Assembly: GCA_036345935.2 (NCBI GenBank)
Contig: JADWOT020001688.1
Span: 1 to 64,000, forward strand
Length of the DNA: 64,000 bases
Direction: 5' to 3'
From: Taenia hydatigena
Lineage: Eukaryota; Platyhelminthes; Cestoda; Cyclophyllidea; Taeniidae
Shown: one piece after another, positions 51,501-62,140 of the stretch
How positions within the stretch are numbered: the stretch's first letter is position 1
How the letters are laid out: each line of letters starts with the position of its first letter
Notes under the pieces: model-generated
Database searches by the model: none
The model's input: only the letters and a program-made list of their open reading frames with translations
What the model was told of the DNA's origin: nothing
Made by a program: the position numbers and the translations under genes

Positions 51501-53495
51501 AAACACTGGGAATGGGAAAACATGCTTAAATTTGAGAGGAAAATGGTCAGGATGCAAACAGAGGGGTGGAAAAAGGAAGCCATCAGTAGAGTAGGTGAAA
51601 GCCAAATGCCTGTTAGGCGGTGGAACCTAATGCCTTGCCAGACAAAATTTTGGAGAAGCCACTGCATCTACGTAGAAGATGCCTAGCAATGGCATTGCAC
51701 GGTTGCCGTCAAAGATTCAAGTTGGCTCGATTTAGAACGCATGCATCAGAACCAGCGGCATGCATTGCTACCATTATAAGGTGTACAAGTATCACTAATA
51801 TGATGGCAAAATTCATGGTGTAGCTGTTGGTCTAACAGAAAGTGAATCCTTTTCCATCGTGTCCAACTGTCGGAAAATTGTTTGCAATTGTCTTTGCTTA
51901 GTTGATGCTAAAAAGGTCAAGAATTATCGTTTCCTGGTCTGTGGTATTCACACCTAAATACTTACATAGTTGTCTTTGTCTCTCTGCTTTCTCCTGTTTG
52001 AGCATTCAACTTGCAAGCATTCAGTATGGTAGTCGGTTTACAGTGTGTCGTAAGACTGTTTTTTGCTCCATGATGCTTTTTCCTAGCAAATCATTTACCT
52101 TTGACGGGAACTTATATTTAGGATGTGTGGTTTGATCTGCCGTAGACTTAACAAACATTGACATGACCATCAAGTAAGTAAGTAAGCTTCAAGTTCTTCC
52201 CCTCAGCCTGACTTTGCACACATACCACATAGTGCGTCCGATATTGCTAATTACCACTGTCTAGCAGACCACATGATTCCACATTGTGAGCCTAGCAGCC
52301 ACACTCGTCCCGACATTCCTCATCCATTTTAAAACACTCGTTCTCCCAGTATCGCATCGTAATGTTGGTTGGATCAGCTCCACTTAGACAAGTAGCGATG
52401 CGTTCCCTTATGCTGTACAAGTTTTGAGGGCAACTGTTGAAGAGAACTGTCAAGCTCGAATGGCCTGAATGAACTTTGGATAGTGTCAAGCCCTTAGCTG
52501 CTTCGACCTATCTATTTCTTGCTATTCACAAAGCGTTCCTAACCGAGTTGTTCCACCCAATTTTAAAAAATAGAACAGATCATCACTGCTAAATGTGTTA
52601 GAGATTGAATGACCTATTCCGTCCCTAGATCGGTGCTGAGTCGTCACCTCGAACACTCTTGACTCGTTCGGGAATCAAAGTCAACAGTCCCATTCCGATG
52701 GATCACATCAATTGGAAAAGTTCCCATGTTTGCTCCTTGCATACCACATCTGTCTATCCGTCAACATAGAAGCCAGCGCAGAGCCTATGAGCCATTAGGA
52801 CTCCGAAGGAAACGCAAAATGCAATCCATCCCACTTGACTCATCTCAACCCTCAGTTTAAATGGCTACATTCCTGAGGAAGGTCAAAGCATCCGTCTGAG
52901 ATTTTGCAGTGGCAACAGTCATTTCTAACTTGTCGCCCTGTAAATCAAATTCAACGTCCATCAGCTGGACAACCGGTGTGAATGCAGCCGTGCATATCAA
53001 CTACTTGCGTGCGCAATTAGTACTTGATCAATAAAGTGTAACCGAAAATCGGGATGTTCGATGCTTTTATCGACATTGCAAAGTTCTCCTCCGACATCAC
53101 GTTCACAGTATAAATTGGCAAAATACTAAAGTATTGCAGCCCTCGGAGCTTTGCCATTAGCAGACGTGGACGTGGCACGCTGGTAGGAGTCACTTTGCTC
53201 CTTCTGGTACCGGATAGCTGCAGGAACATTTCTAAACGAAGCAGATGAGGGCTGCGGGAAGAGTAGGTGACATGGTAATGATAGGATCCCGCCTCTTACC
53301 AACCTACCCTACTTCTAGGCCACTGAGCTTACGACCAGATCACAAAGCTGGCCCTAGGATGAATTTTAATTGAAGTGTCGAAGGAACTCTGCCTATTAGC
53401 TGCATGACAGGCTGTATTTTGTCTGGAACTATACAATATTGATGAGATCAAGTGGAGGAAGCAAACTTGTGCGCTTAAGATCATCGACTAAAATG
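51501..53495. other. No gene seen
   Basis: Short open frames only. Confidence 0.5.
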
Positions 53496-53499
53496 ATTA

Positions 53500-53830
53500 G
53501 ACTGACCGACAGGATCCTTTATAGTTGACATTGGTGTGGATGCATCTTAGCAGCCCATGTACCAACTTCATCTTGAAGAGAGTTGAAAGCCGTTGATAAC
53601 TTGGACTGAGCTGGTCTCATTGTGCCACGAATACATAGAGCTAAGCCTAGAGTTCATCACGAGTGTGATGTCCTAGGAATGCAGTTAAGCCACCCAGTGT
53701 TTCAGCTCCACTGTGTTCAGCGTCGGTCTCATCGGAATGACAATCGCTATTTTGGTAGACGGTAATGATTGCATACGGGGGTGGAAGAGAGAGCGTGCCA
53801 AGCAGATATACAAGCAAGCTGGGTACTCAA
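53500..53830 (+). repeat. Repeat R3, copy 2
   Basis: The second member of the R3 direct pair, about 2.3 kb downstream of the first. Confidence 0.6.
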
Positions 53831-54346
53831 CAGTGGCGGCACCCAAGTGACGTAAGTCCAGTAGGACAGAGCTATTTGTAAGAAATGATTTGCTAATTTT
53901 TCCCTTAACCTAACGTACGCTGTTGCGTATCCCATTTTATTGCATTCCTCTTTTCTATTTCGACAAATATCCACTTGGACTCTTGTCTCGTGGTATTTGT
54001 ACGTCACAACCACGGACCACAAATGCACGATAAGACATTACGGAAAGAATTACTCCTTAAATGCTCATTTGTAAAGCATGCTTAGGAATATGAGGGTGAT
54101 GCCGTGCTTCATCCAGCTGCCACTACCGCTTGGTCAGCTATGACAGTGATGAGGTGGGTTGATTAAAATTTGCCGGCTTAACGGATCTCTTTGCACTTGC
54201 TCCTTCTCAAGTATCAACTTTTTTATTATAAGCAAATTACCCATTTCTGCTGGCTCTAGTTTTGGCACTCACAGCAAGAAATTGTCATGCAGTCGGTCTT
54301 CGTACAACTCACGCATCGCGCACGCTCAACGAGGTCAAATGACACA
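53831..54346. other. No gene seen
   Basis: No motif recognised. Confidence 0.5.
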
Positions 54347-54412
54347 GACACACACACGTGTGAGGTGTGGTCACGCGGTCCTCCTACCCACTCACCCACC
54401 CACCCACCCACC
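54347..54412. repeat. Simple repeats: (CA)n then (CACC)n
   Basis: A short CA run at about 54,347-54,357 and CACC repeats at about 54,393-54,412. The 158-codon plus-strand frame that crosses them is a low-complexity artefact. Confidence 0.85.
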
Positions 54413-54900
54413 TCCACAGGGATGATCTCGCAGGCCAGCCAGCGCTCACGTCTCATGTTTTAAGGCCAACAACGCCAGCATTACCAAACTCGTATAGATC
54501 TACACTTTGTGATTTTGTGTACATGGGCTGCGTCTCCCTCCCAACATCTGCGTATGCCCCAGTGCAATCAGCTATTCTTCTGCATTCTCTAACGCAGTCA
54601 TTCATCCATCCACCCACCTACACGTACCAGTCACTTCGTCCCGTCACAGGGCCACCATCACTGTCTTTTCAGATCGCCTTTTCTCTCCGCATTCCACAAC
54701 CCATAACCACGTCAGCCGCTGAGACTACAGTCCCTGCTCAATCACACGCCGCCCTCTTCCACTCCCAACACTTCACCCTCCTGCTCTCCCAAACATTCTG
54801 CATCACAAACCAATCTGCACTGCCACACTCTCTTATGCAGTAGGAAAATACACTTCATTACATCCTCTCTCCACTCCTCCATTCAACCATCCGAATCAGC
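54413..54900. other. No gene seen
   Basis: Pyrimidine-rich plus strand with no motif. It lies just downstream of the minus-strand candidate exon ending at 54,901. Confidence 0.5.
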
Positions 54901-55317
54901 CTATTCCATATGTGATGGTAAAGGTGCAGGTGGAGATGGTGGTGGTTCACGATACACGAGCAGTTCATGTCCTCCATCTGGTGGCTCCCACATAGATGAC
55001 GACGTGCTACTGTCAGCGCTCCTCCTCAAACTCAAATCGTAGCAGGCAAACTCCAACAACTCCATTGTGTTCCAGTAGTTGATTCCAAAGCACTTGCAGC
55101 AACGAAGGCGCCAGTTTACACTCGTGGTGGCCAGTGGACTATTCTCAAAGTCCTCCATACTGTCCACGAAAGCGGAGAGCACCTCCATGTCTTCAGCTCT
55201 TGCACCATATATGCTTTTTATCAAAACTGCAATGACCAGTATCTGATGCGGTGTTTTTACCTCTCCCCAGTAGCTTTGCATTCGCCCGGCTAAAGTGCGT
55301 TCCAAAATCTTGGCCAT
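54901..55317 (-). CDS. Unrecognised protein, candidate terminal coding exon
   Basis: 138 codons are open on the minus strand from an ATG (55,317) to a stop at 54,901. The composition is protein-like: a helical N-terminal part with KILERTLAGRMQSYWGEVKT and HQILVIAVLIKSIYGARAED, a cysteine pair in RLRCCKCFGINYW, an acidic/serine stretch (SADSSTSSSMWEPPDGG) and a proline-rich tail (PPPSPPAPLP). This even mix, with no low-complexity run in the first 90 residues, makes a real exon likely. The frame upstream (55,545-55,324) is in phase and separated only by TAA-CCT-TGA around a GGGTAACC donor-like site, so a short intron or a decayed stop is possible. Family not recognised. Confidence 0.45.
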   Translation of the reverse strand: MAKILERTLAGRMQSYWGEVKTPHQILVIAVLIKSIYGARAEDMEVLSAFVDSMEDFENSPLATTSVNWRLRCCKCFGINYWNTMELLEFACYDLSLRRSADSSTSSSMWEPPDGGHELLVYREPPPSPPAPLPSHME

Positions 55318-55323
55318 TCAAGG

Positions 55324-55545
55324 TTACCCATTGCCAACTATTTGAATCCTTTCTGTGAACACTGTGGACAGATCCGTCTCGGTCAGTCTCATTTGCCTAC
55401 CGCATGCTGCCCAAATTGACCGCCACACGTTTTGCAGGTCGAGAATGAGGCAGGTGAACAGATCGATAGTCGAGAAAATCGGCTGATAGGCAGGCATGTA
55501 GGCGAGTCGACAGATGAAGGGATTGAGATATACGGAATGACGCAA
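55324..55545 (-). CDS. Unrecognised protein, candidate upstream exon
   Basis: 73 codons in the same frame as the 55,317-54,901 frame. It contains IDLFTCLILDLQNVWRSIW and TETDLSTVFTERIQIVGNG. It ends at GG-GTAACC, which could be a splice donor, in which case the apparent stop is intronic. No family recognised. The start is not reliable; an acceptor upstream is more likely than the nominal ATG. Confidence 0.35.
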   Translation of the reverse strand: MRHSVYLNPFICRLAYMPAYQPIFSTIDLFTCLILDLQNVWRSIWAACGRQMRLTETDLSTVFTERIQIVGNG

Positions 55546-56844
55546 AAGGTCATTAGACAGCCAACACTAGCGTTACCGCCTCACCTGCCCTCTACCTCTG
55601 CATCCCTAACAATTGACCAAGCAACTTAATAAAAAGGAACAGAAGCGCAAATAAATAATAAAATAATTCCAGCAATTCGCAAAGTAATTGTCTCAAAACA
55701 ACACCCACAATAGGCATGATGGTGGAAAGGGATATCATGAGTAGAGGGGAAGGGGGGGGCAAAACGCTACTCGCGACGACTGCCATTTCCAGGTTTCCAG
55801 CACTGCCATACACATACCACGATTAAGGCGGCGCACCACAAAAAAAAGCACTCATGAGACAGACACAAAGCCAACTAATGCCGCAGAGCTAGGGTGCAAT
55901 TAGACCACACCCGACCTTTGTCCATGTCTGCGTAGGATTTGTCGGCTCAACATTAGACGTCGCATTAAAAAAGGAACGAGACAGACGCCCCATATCGTCA
56001 AGCTCTTGAGTACAGGGTTGCCTCTATATCTCGGACATGTCAATGCCGATGACACCCTCCCTCCTCCCCACATTAACCCAGTGCACTTATAGCCCCACTG
56101 CATCAAACACACGCATGACAGCACCCAAAGACAATCGATAACATTGGCAATAGACCAGCCAATGTGTGTGTGCGTGCATGCCTAAAACTGTAGAACAAGT
56201 ACCGTGTGTAAATAAGGCAGCTTGACATAACGAGGCATTCCATTTCTTTCCACTATGAGCAAATCCCACCTTAATCGTTGATAGCAGCAACAACGCGATC
56301 ATAAAAAAAGCAATGTTTCGCAAACACTCGGAACGAGGGCACCACGAAGGTGTTAATTTTAGCATCTTTAACAGCCAAATCTTCTGACGCAGACGAAGCG
56401 ATTTCAGCACGATTAATCACATCAAGCAGGACTGTAAAAGCGTTCCAACGCCACATCCCATGCCGCTAGAGTAAAGCTTATCAAGAAAACCAGGCAGGTA
56501 GGTCGTCCGTAGACAGCGAAATGAACAGATCACCTCACCGTCGCCTCTCTATCCACCCACACATCTGTCAGTGCACATTTGCCTGTGTCTTAGAGGACGC
56601 CCACCGACTATTAGCCGTCAAGAATATTAACCTAGCCAACCTAAGGCAGACGCCAAATCTCCGCGTTCTCCTGTCTCCGCGGCCCTTTAGCCAACTATTA
56701 GTCCCAAAGAAAAACAGCTAAAGCCAAGGCCAATTAATACTATGACTAAAGGGAGGGCGAAGGTTACACTGAAACTACTACATTGTTACAGGAAGAGGAG
56801 TGAACGAACCGAGGCAATCAGTGTGTTGCCTTCCAGGTCATCCC
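55546..56844 (-). other. Mostly non-coding; one weak candidate frame
   Basis: The minus-strand frame at 56,456-56,271 reads INRAEIASSASEDLAVKD and TFVVPSFRVFAKHCFFYDR, which looks protein-like but is only 61 codons. The 55,592-55,813 frame is leucine/phenylalanine-rich from AT-rich DNA and is not credible. Confidence 0.3.
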
Positions 56845-57171
56845 CGTGACAATACGTTTCCAATGCACACTTCATTCATAAGCATTTCGGGGCAGGCATC
56901 CCGGGATACACGCTTTGACAATAGTAAAGGCACGCAGTCCGGTGGTTTACACAAGAAACACTAATCAGGCAGATTCAAATAACATCAGCAGAAGGAACCC
57001 GTGAAACTGACCGACATTCAACGAAACCTGAGTGTGTCCACAAATGCGCATTCAATTACGAGATGGTCCTCCTCAAACCTGCTAAACAATAAAAAGTAGA
57101 GCAGCAGCAAGCTTCCCAACCACAAGTAAATTAATTTGAATCTACTCACTTGATACAACTGTGTGCATTGT

Positions 57172-57393
57172 CTATGCTACTTTGTCGAATGTGGAAGAAC
57201 ACTTTTTTGGAACTGACAATTCCAGCCCATTACAGATGCCCACACGTGCAATGAAAAAAGCTGCCACGTCCTGCCCATCAGCATCCAGTACACTCAATTC
57301 GGTAACTACGAATTTACTACACTTTGTGATAAACACAAAAAACTTGTCCCAGTCAAAATTCTCAAAAAGCACATGCATATTCATTGAAACACG
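57172..57393 (-). pseudogene. Possible exon, copy D
   Basis: It begins after an acceptor-like TTGTGTTTAG (57,394 side) and reads VSMNMHVLFENFDWDKFF, then FITKCSKFVVTELSVL. Copy A keeps the frame over this part: LMNMPVHLKNSTWDKLL and FVTKYANLVVTGLSVL (from ATG 5809). The copy A frame ends sooner. Family not recognised. Confidence 0.4.
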
Positions 57394-57418
57394 CTAAACA
57401 CAACCTTTCCCGGCCAGA

Positions 57419-57739
57419 TTAGAATGAAAAAACGAGTAACAGACGAAAGTACGCCATCTACCCTTCCAAACGAAAAGCGATAACAAGATGCGCACAGTGG
57501 ACAAATTCAGCCAGTGGCATTACCAGATGCCAATGAGCACAAAAGTTAGAACTGCCAACGATTAAAGTAAACCAGTGCTGAGTAGATGCATCTAAACAAC
57601 TGGTGGCAGCAAACAAGTGGAACACGTGGGAAATGAGAAATAAGAAGAGACAGTTAGCCCTAAACCAGCCCTGGATTCCCATAGAACAGACTGCAGCTGT
57701 GGCCAGTGCAAAAAACCACCTCGCGCTCATGCGTAACAT
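57419..57739 (-). pseudogene. Shared open frame, copy D version (membrane-type protein)
   Basis: It reads DEMLRMSARWFF, LATAAVCSMGIQGWF, NCLFLFLISHVFHLFAA, SCLDAS, FCAHWHLVMPLAEF and AFRLEG, then TAG (57,460) where copy A has CAG. Both copies then run to the same TTC-TAA (57,421-57,419). Three or four hydrophobic stretches suggest a multi-pass membrane protein. Differences from copy A keep the frame over about 75 codons. One nonsense change makes it a pseudogene relative to copy A. Family not recognised. Confidence 0.45.
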
Positions 57740-57979
57740 CTCATCAAAGTTGGCAAAACGGCAAGTAGCGTGCGTAAATAGGGGCTTTTCGAATGTGCAT
57801 AAATGTGTATTTGTACGTACCTCTTAATCGGAGAGTCACTTCCTCCATGCATCCACAATCATCACACTCATTGGAGCGGCTCATTTTGCCTACCGCTTCA
57901 AAGCGCAGGAGTCGCAACACGGTACTGCTTGCAACCCACTTCGTGGTAGACTTCCAACAGATTCGACAAATTTCCATCA

Positions 57980-58285
57980 GCGAACGTTGATTGCCAGAAC
58001 GCCCTCCAGAGGCAGCACGGCCCCAACGAAGTACCTGTCCTTTGCAGACTCGGAAGAAAAACTGCTAGTGTGCTGCCTCATTTGTTCAGTCGTCCCATTT
58101 TGAGTGGTAAAATGCAATGTTTGCATACCATCGTCACCTGAGTCACCAAATACTCCATTTGAAAAACGTCCTCGAATCTGCAGGAACGGATTCGAACTTA
58201 AAGGCAGCGGATTGATACGCTGTGAGACGATGGAGTAGAATGCACGTTGACGCAGCGGGCGCAGCAGAATCTTGACGACCTTGGC
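57980..58285 (-). pseudogene. 102-codon open frame in copy D without an ATG start
   Basis: Open from after a TAA at 58,288-58,286 to TGA at 57,979-57,977. The residues include VVKILLRPLRQRAFYSIV, NPFLQIRGRFSNGVFGD, LHFTTQNGTTEQM and SSESAKDRYFVGAVLPLEG. Copy A matches only piecewise (NGAFGD; FSECAKDKHMV), with stops between. A clean acceptor is not obvious at the left end. It is probably an old exon; no known domain is recognised. Confidence 0.4.
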
Positions 58286-59040
58286 TTAGGCTTGGTCCGA
58301 TCGCGTCTACTGAAGTTACAGGAGACGACATTCAGTTCCCCAGTGGAGGAGAAAATACTCAACTACCCCTTCGGAGGGCACTGCAGCCACGTCCGCGTCC
58401 AATGAACACGATAAATTCGACTGATATGGTTACTGCTACAATTTGGAAAATGTAGCTGTCACATCGCATTTGTGAATTTACTTCGGGAAAAGGGTGCACA
58501 ACGGATTCATTGTGGTACAGCACAGATCACACCAACCTCTAGGTCGGAGTGGAGAGTAAGAGAGAACTCAAACTTCAAATTCTGCACTTTTTCAGCAATC
58601 CCTTGGAGCACATTAAGTGTACCACCACAGATAGGGACGTTCTTGCCATCCTTAAGGTTTGGACCATCATTGGCTTCACGCGAAGCCCAAAATGAAACAG
58701 TTTCTTTCCTTCCTTAACCAACGGAGCTCATCTAACCAAAAATGCCGCAATCAAAACACGCAACGTGCTGTCTATATCGACAGATAATGCACGAAACACG
58801 ATCAATGACCGCGAAACTGCCAAACTTGATGAACTACTGTCGAGTAAAGAACTTTTACTCTTAAGGATTCCTATAAATACACAAAACACCGTCAAGGTTG
58901 GCATTAGGACAGCTGCTAAAATTGATCTTTGCGAGCGTATAGAAACCAAATGTTGTTCATCTTCGAAAACTGGTATACAAGCTACGAAAAATTGCATCCT
59001 ATTATAGAAAACATCATGCGTCATACAAACTTGGCTGCAT

Positions 59041-62000
59041 TCATTCTAAAAGTGGGCGGCAGAACGTTACGCACCACATGTGAGAATTGAAGCGCTATAC
59101 TCGAGCTGACTGATTATTTTGTTGCAAAATTATTAATTTAGATGACAGGGCACCAAGACCCCAATCACTAACGCACATTAAGATTGCTTCATACGAATCG
59201 CTATGGTACTACTATCCAGAAAAGGGACACAAAATATTAGCTTTTTGGGTTAGTTAACAGCTATAGGGTTGTAGCCAGAAGCCTTCAATACAAAACAAGA
59301 AAAGAAATCAGTTATTTAGAGTTGTTCACCACGTTCAACCGCCATCGGAAATGTTTTGACTGGTTGCTTAGATCACTGTGTGCTAAAAGCGAAACGATGC
59401 CAAATTAGCCTAAATGCACTGCGCTCTAAGTATTTCTTAAGTTGTCTCAAGGTGGATCCAAAAAAGTCTTGACAGTTAAATCGCTACGGTGCCAAAACGT
59501 AGGTCTCCTCCGAAACTACAACATTTTTTGCCAAGCAGCTGCACCAAGAGTGGGCAGTAACAAAAAGCCAGAGGGTACAGATATTACACTGCGCCATTTT
59601 TTGTTCATTTAAATCTACAACTAATTAAAAGTAGGTATCAAATGCCAGGTTACCTACGTTTTGGTGAAGCGCAGTTTAATTGTAGGACGTTTGATGCTCA
59701 GGAGTGAACACGATGTAATGTGAATGATCTCAATGCAAAAATTCGGGTAGCGTAAGCACATAGCTGCAATCTGTATTCTTCGTTTTTCATCTCTAATCAT
59801 TCAGTTTTATACTCAGCTACTGTTTCCATCACTAGTAGCTGTTTTTTGCAATGAAACTTAGGATTGGCCGATAATCATAATGACGCAAGCTTATAAATCT
59901 GAACTCCATCAGACTTAAAACACAGAAGCTTATTCCAATCATTAATTACTTAGGGCAATCCTCGTTTCAAATTATAAAAAGTAATGTTCGGCCCATGATA
60001 AGAGCGCCTAATTCGGCACAGATATTTGATAATGCACGAATGCCTAAAATTGGTTAAAATCAAAAGTCATCTGCATGTTTGTTCTGTAGGTGCTTTAGCA
60101 AGGGTATGGGGCAAAGCTCTTCTCTCTTCATTACAATCAAAATCGGCCAGAAATAAAACTCAGCTTCTGCTTTCTTTCGTAACTGCTTGCGGCCCCTTTT
60201 GGCAAAGAAGGTTGTAATAGTGCAAGTATATGCAATTTGGATATAGAATCGGTCAGTATTAAGACCGATTGCTTGCCGTAGTTCTCACTTTACAATCTCA
60301 CATTGTAGGCTTGGTCGAAGCGCAATGATCGCATTTCGGCAACGAACCCTGGAATGGCAAGGATGCAAATTTCCGTTTGTTTTACCAATATTGGCAAAAA
60401 ATTGCTGAGATTTGGAGTCAGCAGCTCGTTCTCTTATGTAAGAGATCACAGCAGCTCTCGTTTTGCAATCAGACGACTTAGGCGTGGCCAATGTGTGGGG
60501 TGTCTCTTATGGCAAGGAAAGCTGGGACACTACGGGTCCAGAGACGCGTTCCCTTTTATCTGTTTTGATCGAGAGCTGTTCAGCTTTAAGTATCAGCAGC
60601 TCTCCTCCTTCTGTAAATTCTTGCACCATTTTGCCTTATAAAATCTGGCAATGTAGATGCAGCCAAAGTGCAACTTATTTGTATTGACAAGGAAAACTAA
60701 GAATATGCAATAATAAAGTAAAATGCGAAAATAGAGAAAGGTTTGTGCACTCAGGGCAAAGATGAAGAGGCTCAGGTTTGAATAGTGACGATGTAGTTAT
60801 GTGAGATTATGCGACAATGGAAAAGAAGTCGATTAAGGTAAATCAGGCAGCGCATTTTTAAAAAGAATAGATCGCTCGAAGGAGTGGGAATAAATTTCAT
60901 GCTTCTCAAACACATGACTTTACTTCCCATCAATAGCATTATGCACATGACTCGTTCCTTCCAAACCTGCTCTTGCTTCCTCTTTCTTTTGCACGATCCA
61001 TCCGTGTGCCACTCTCATCCCTCACTTCATCTGCATGCATCGTTTCAACATTATCACATCCGCTATCTAGTGTACATCGCATGGAAAATTCAAACTATAG
61101 TTGGCCTCTTCTAGTGCGCCATCCGAAGAGATGAGCGGGAAAATAAATCCGTATCGAAAAAGGATGGGAGAAAGTGGCGAATAAATGAAGAGCACTGCAT
61201 CGCAGCTCCATATTTTACGAACTCTTGCATCTTTGCTTCAATTATAATCGTTCCTTTGTCTCTTTTAGCTTAAAATTCTTATTACTTTGTTCCCATCCAT
61301 AGCGAATGGACCACCGTTGCCATTCTCAATGCGAAATAGCAATTGGTCTGGGCATAGAATTAGGGTAAGCATCAGGAAATTTTCTTTGTTAACTCAAGGG
61401 CATTCTCTAGGGGTAAATCACTGATTCCTTTAACCAAAATTAAACCCTGAACTACGCCTGCCGTGCTTCACTTACTATTCATGTCTCGAAGTCCCAAGTA
61501 GGCAGCAGCATCTGGAGACCTGCTGATGTGAAGCTAATTGCTTAATATTTAAGTCTCACTGCGGAAGCACTGTAGCACGGTACGCAAGTCTAAGCTTGAC
61601 TAATTTGGACTGAGTCAGAATAGACCAGATTAGCATTTTGCGCTAGATTATGACAAGCTTAAGTAAGGAGCCTTATTGTTACCGTTCTAAGTCAGCCCTA
61701 GCACTCTAATTCGGCCCGCCCAATCGACTCGATGTGCCTCTATGCCATGTGAATTGATATTAAAGATCAAGGTGCACACTCGAAAACCCGATTTGATGAA
61801 GTCTTTGAACTAAGTGAAGAGAAGACCTTCTGTCTACTCCTCTATTCTCATGCCAAACTCCGGCAAACCGCCGTTAACTGTCTCCGTCCCCTGCTGCGCT
61901 CAATATGCTTAAAAGTATTGCATTTTGCATTATGTCCTACTGTTTGTGCTCCATTCATCCAAATCTTCAACGCATCTGCACTGAGATATTTTAACTTTGT

Positions 62001-62140
62001 TTTCCACTTTAGTGGCACGAGAACATCTGGCGCCTCTGCCTTCCTTGCGCTTCTCCTACCTTCATCTCCTTCGAATCTAATATCATTTTCCTACCCTATC
62101 CTTCTGCTCCTTCTACCTCTTCCTCCGACAGCGCCCTCTT
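59041..62140 (-). repeat. Long repeat family, copy D, first part
   Basis: The reverse complement of this stretch follows copy B (35.13-37.77 kb) and the start of copy A. Landmarks on the minus strand: GAGCACAAACAGTAGGACA (about 61.95 kb), CAGTCCAAATTAGTCAAGC (61.61 kb), CACGGATGGATCGTGC (60.99 kb), CAGCTTTCCTTGCCATAAG (60.51 kb), GGCCGATTTTGATTG (60.15 kb) and GCATCAAACGTCCTACAATT (59.70 kb). It continues into the decayed coding region at 59.04 kb. No transposon protein was recognised. Confidence 0.75.

Larger units (their letters stand above)
56845..59040 (-). pseudogene. Decayed coding region of copy D (unrecognised protein)
   Basis: This is the reverse-complement partner of 4,260-6,400. 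Open stretches on the minus strand are 58,713-58,510 (REANDGPNLKDGKNV..., possible donor GAG|GTTGGT at 58,537), 58,285-57,980 (FSNGVFGDSGDDGMQ and AKDRYFVGAVLPLEG), 57,739-57,458 (membrane-like) and 57,393-57,172. They lie in different frames. No single exon set was found that joins them without a shift, and copy A has changes in the same region. It is either a multi-exon gene that I cannot assemble or a pseudogene; the TAG at 57,460-57,458, where copy A has CAG, favours decay. Family not recognised. Confidence 0.55.

Noticed and set aside
54367..54843. 158-codon plus-strand open frame
   Set aside because: It crosses the CA/CACC simple repeats and is rich in Ser, Pro, His and Thr from pyrimidine-rich DNA; no domain seen.
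57524..57551. 28-base segment flanked by AG and GT in both copies A and D (5,644-5,671), first considered as a micro-exon
   Set aside because: The open frame continues through both boundaries in both copies, so it lies inside a longer shared reading frame.
58765..59007. 80-codon plus-strand open frame in copy D
   Set aside because: It is antisense to the copy D unit; no motif and no matching open frame in copy A.
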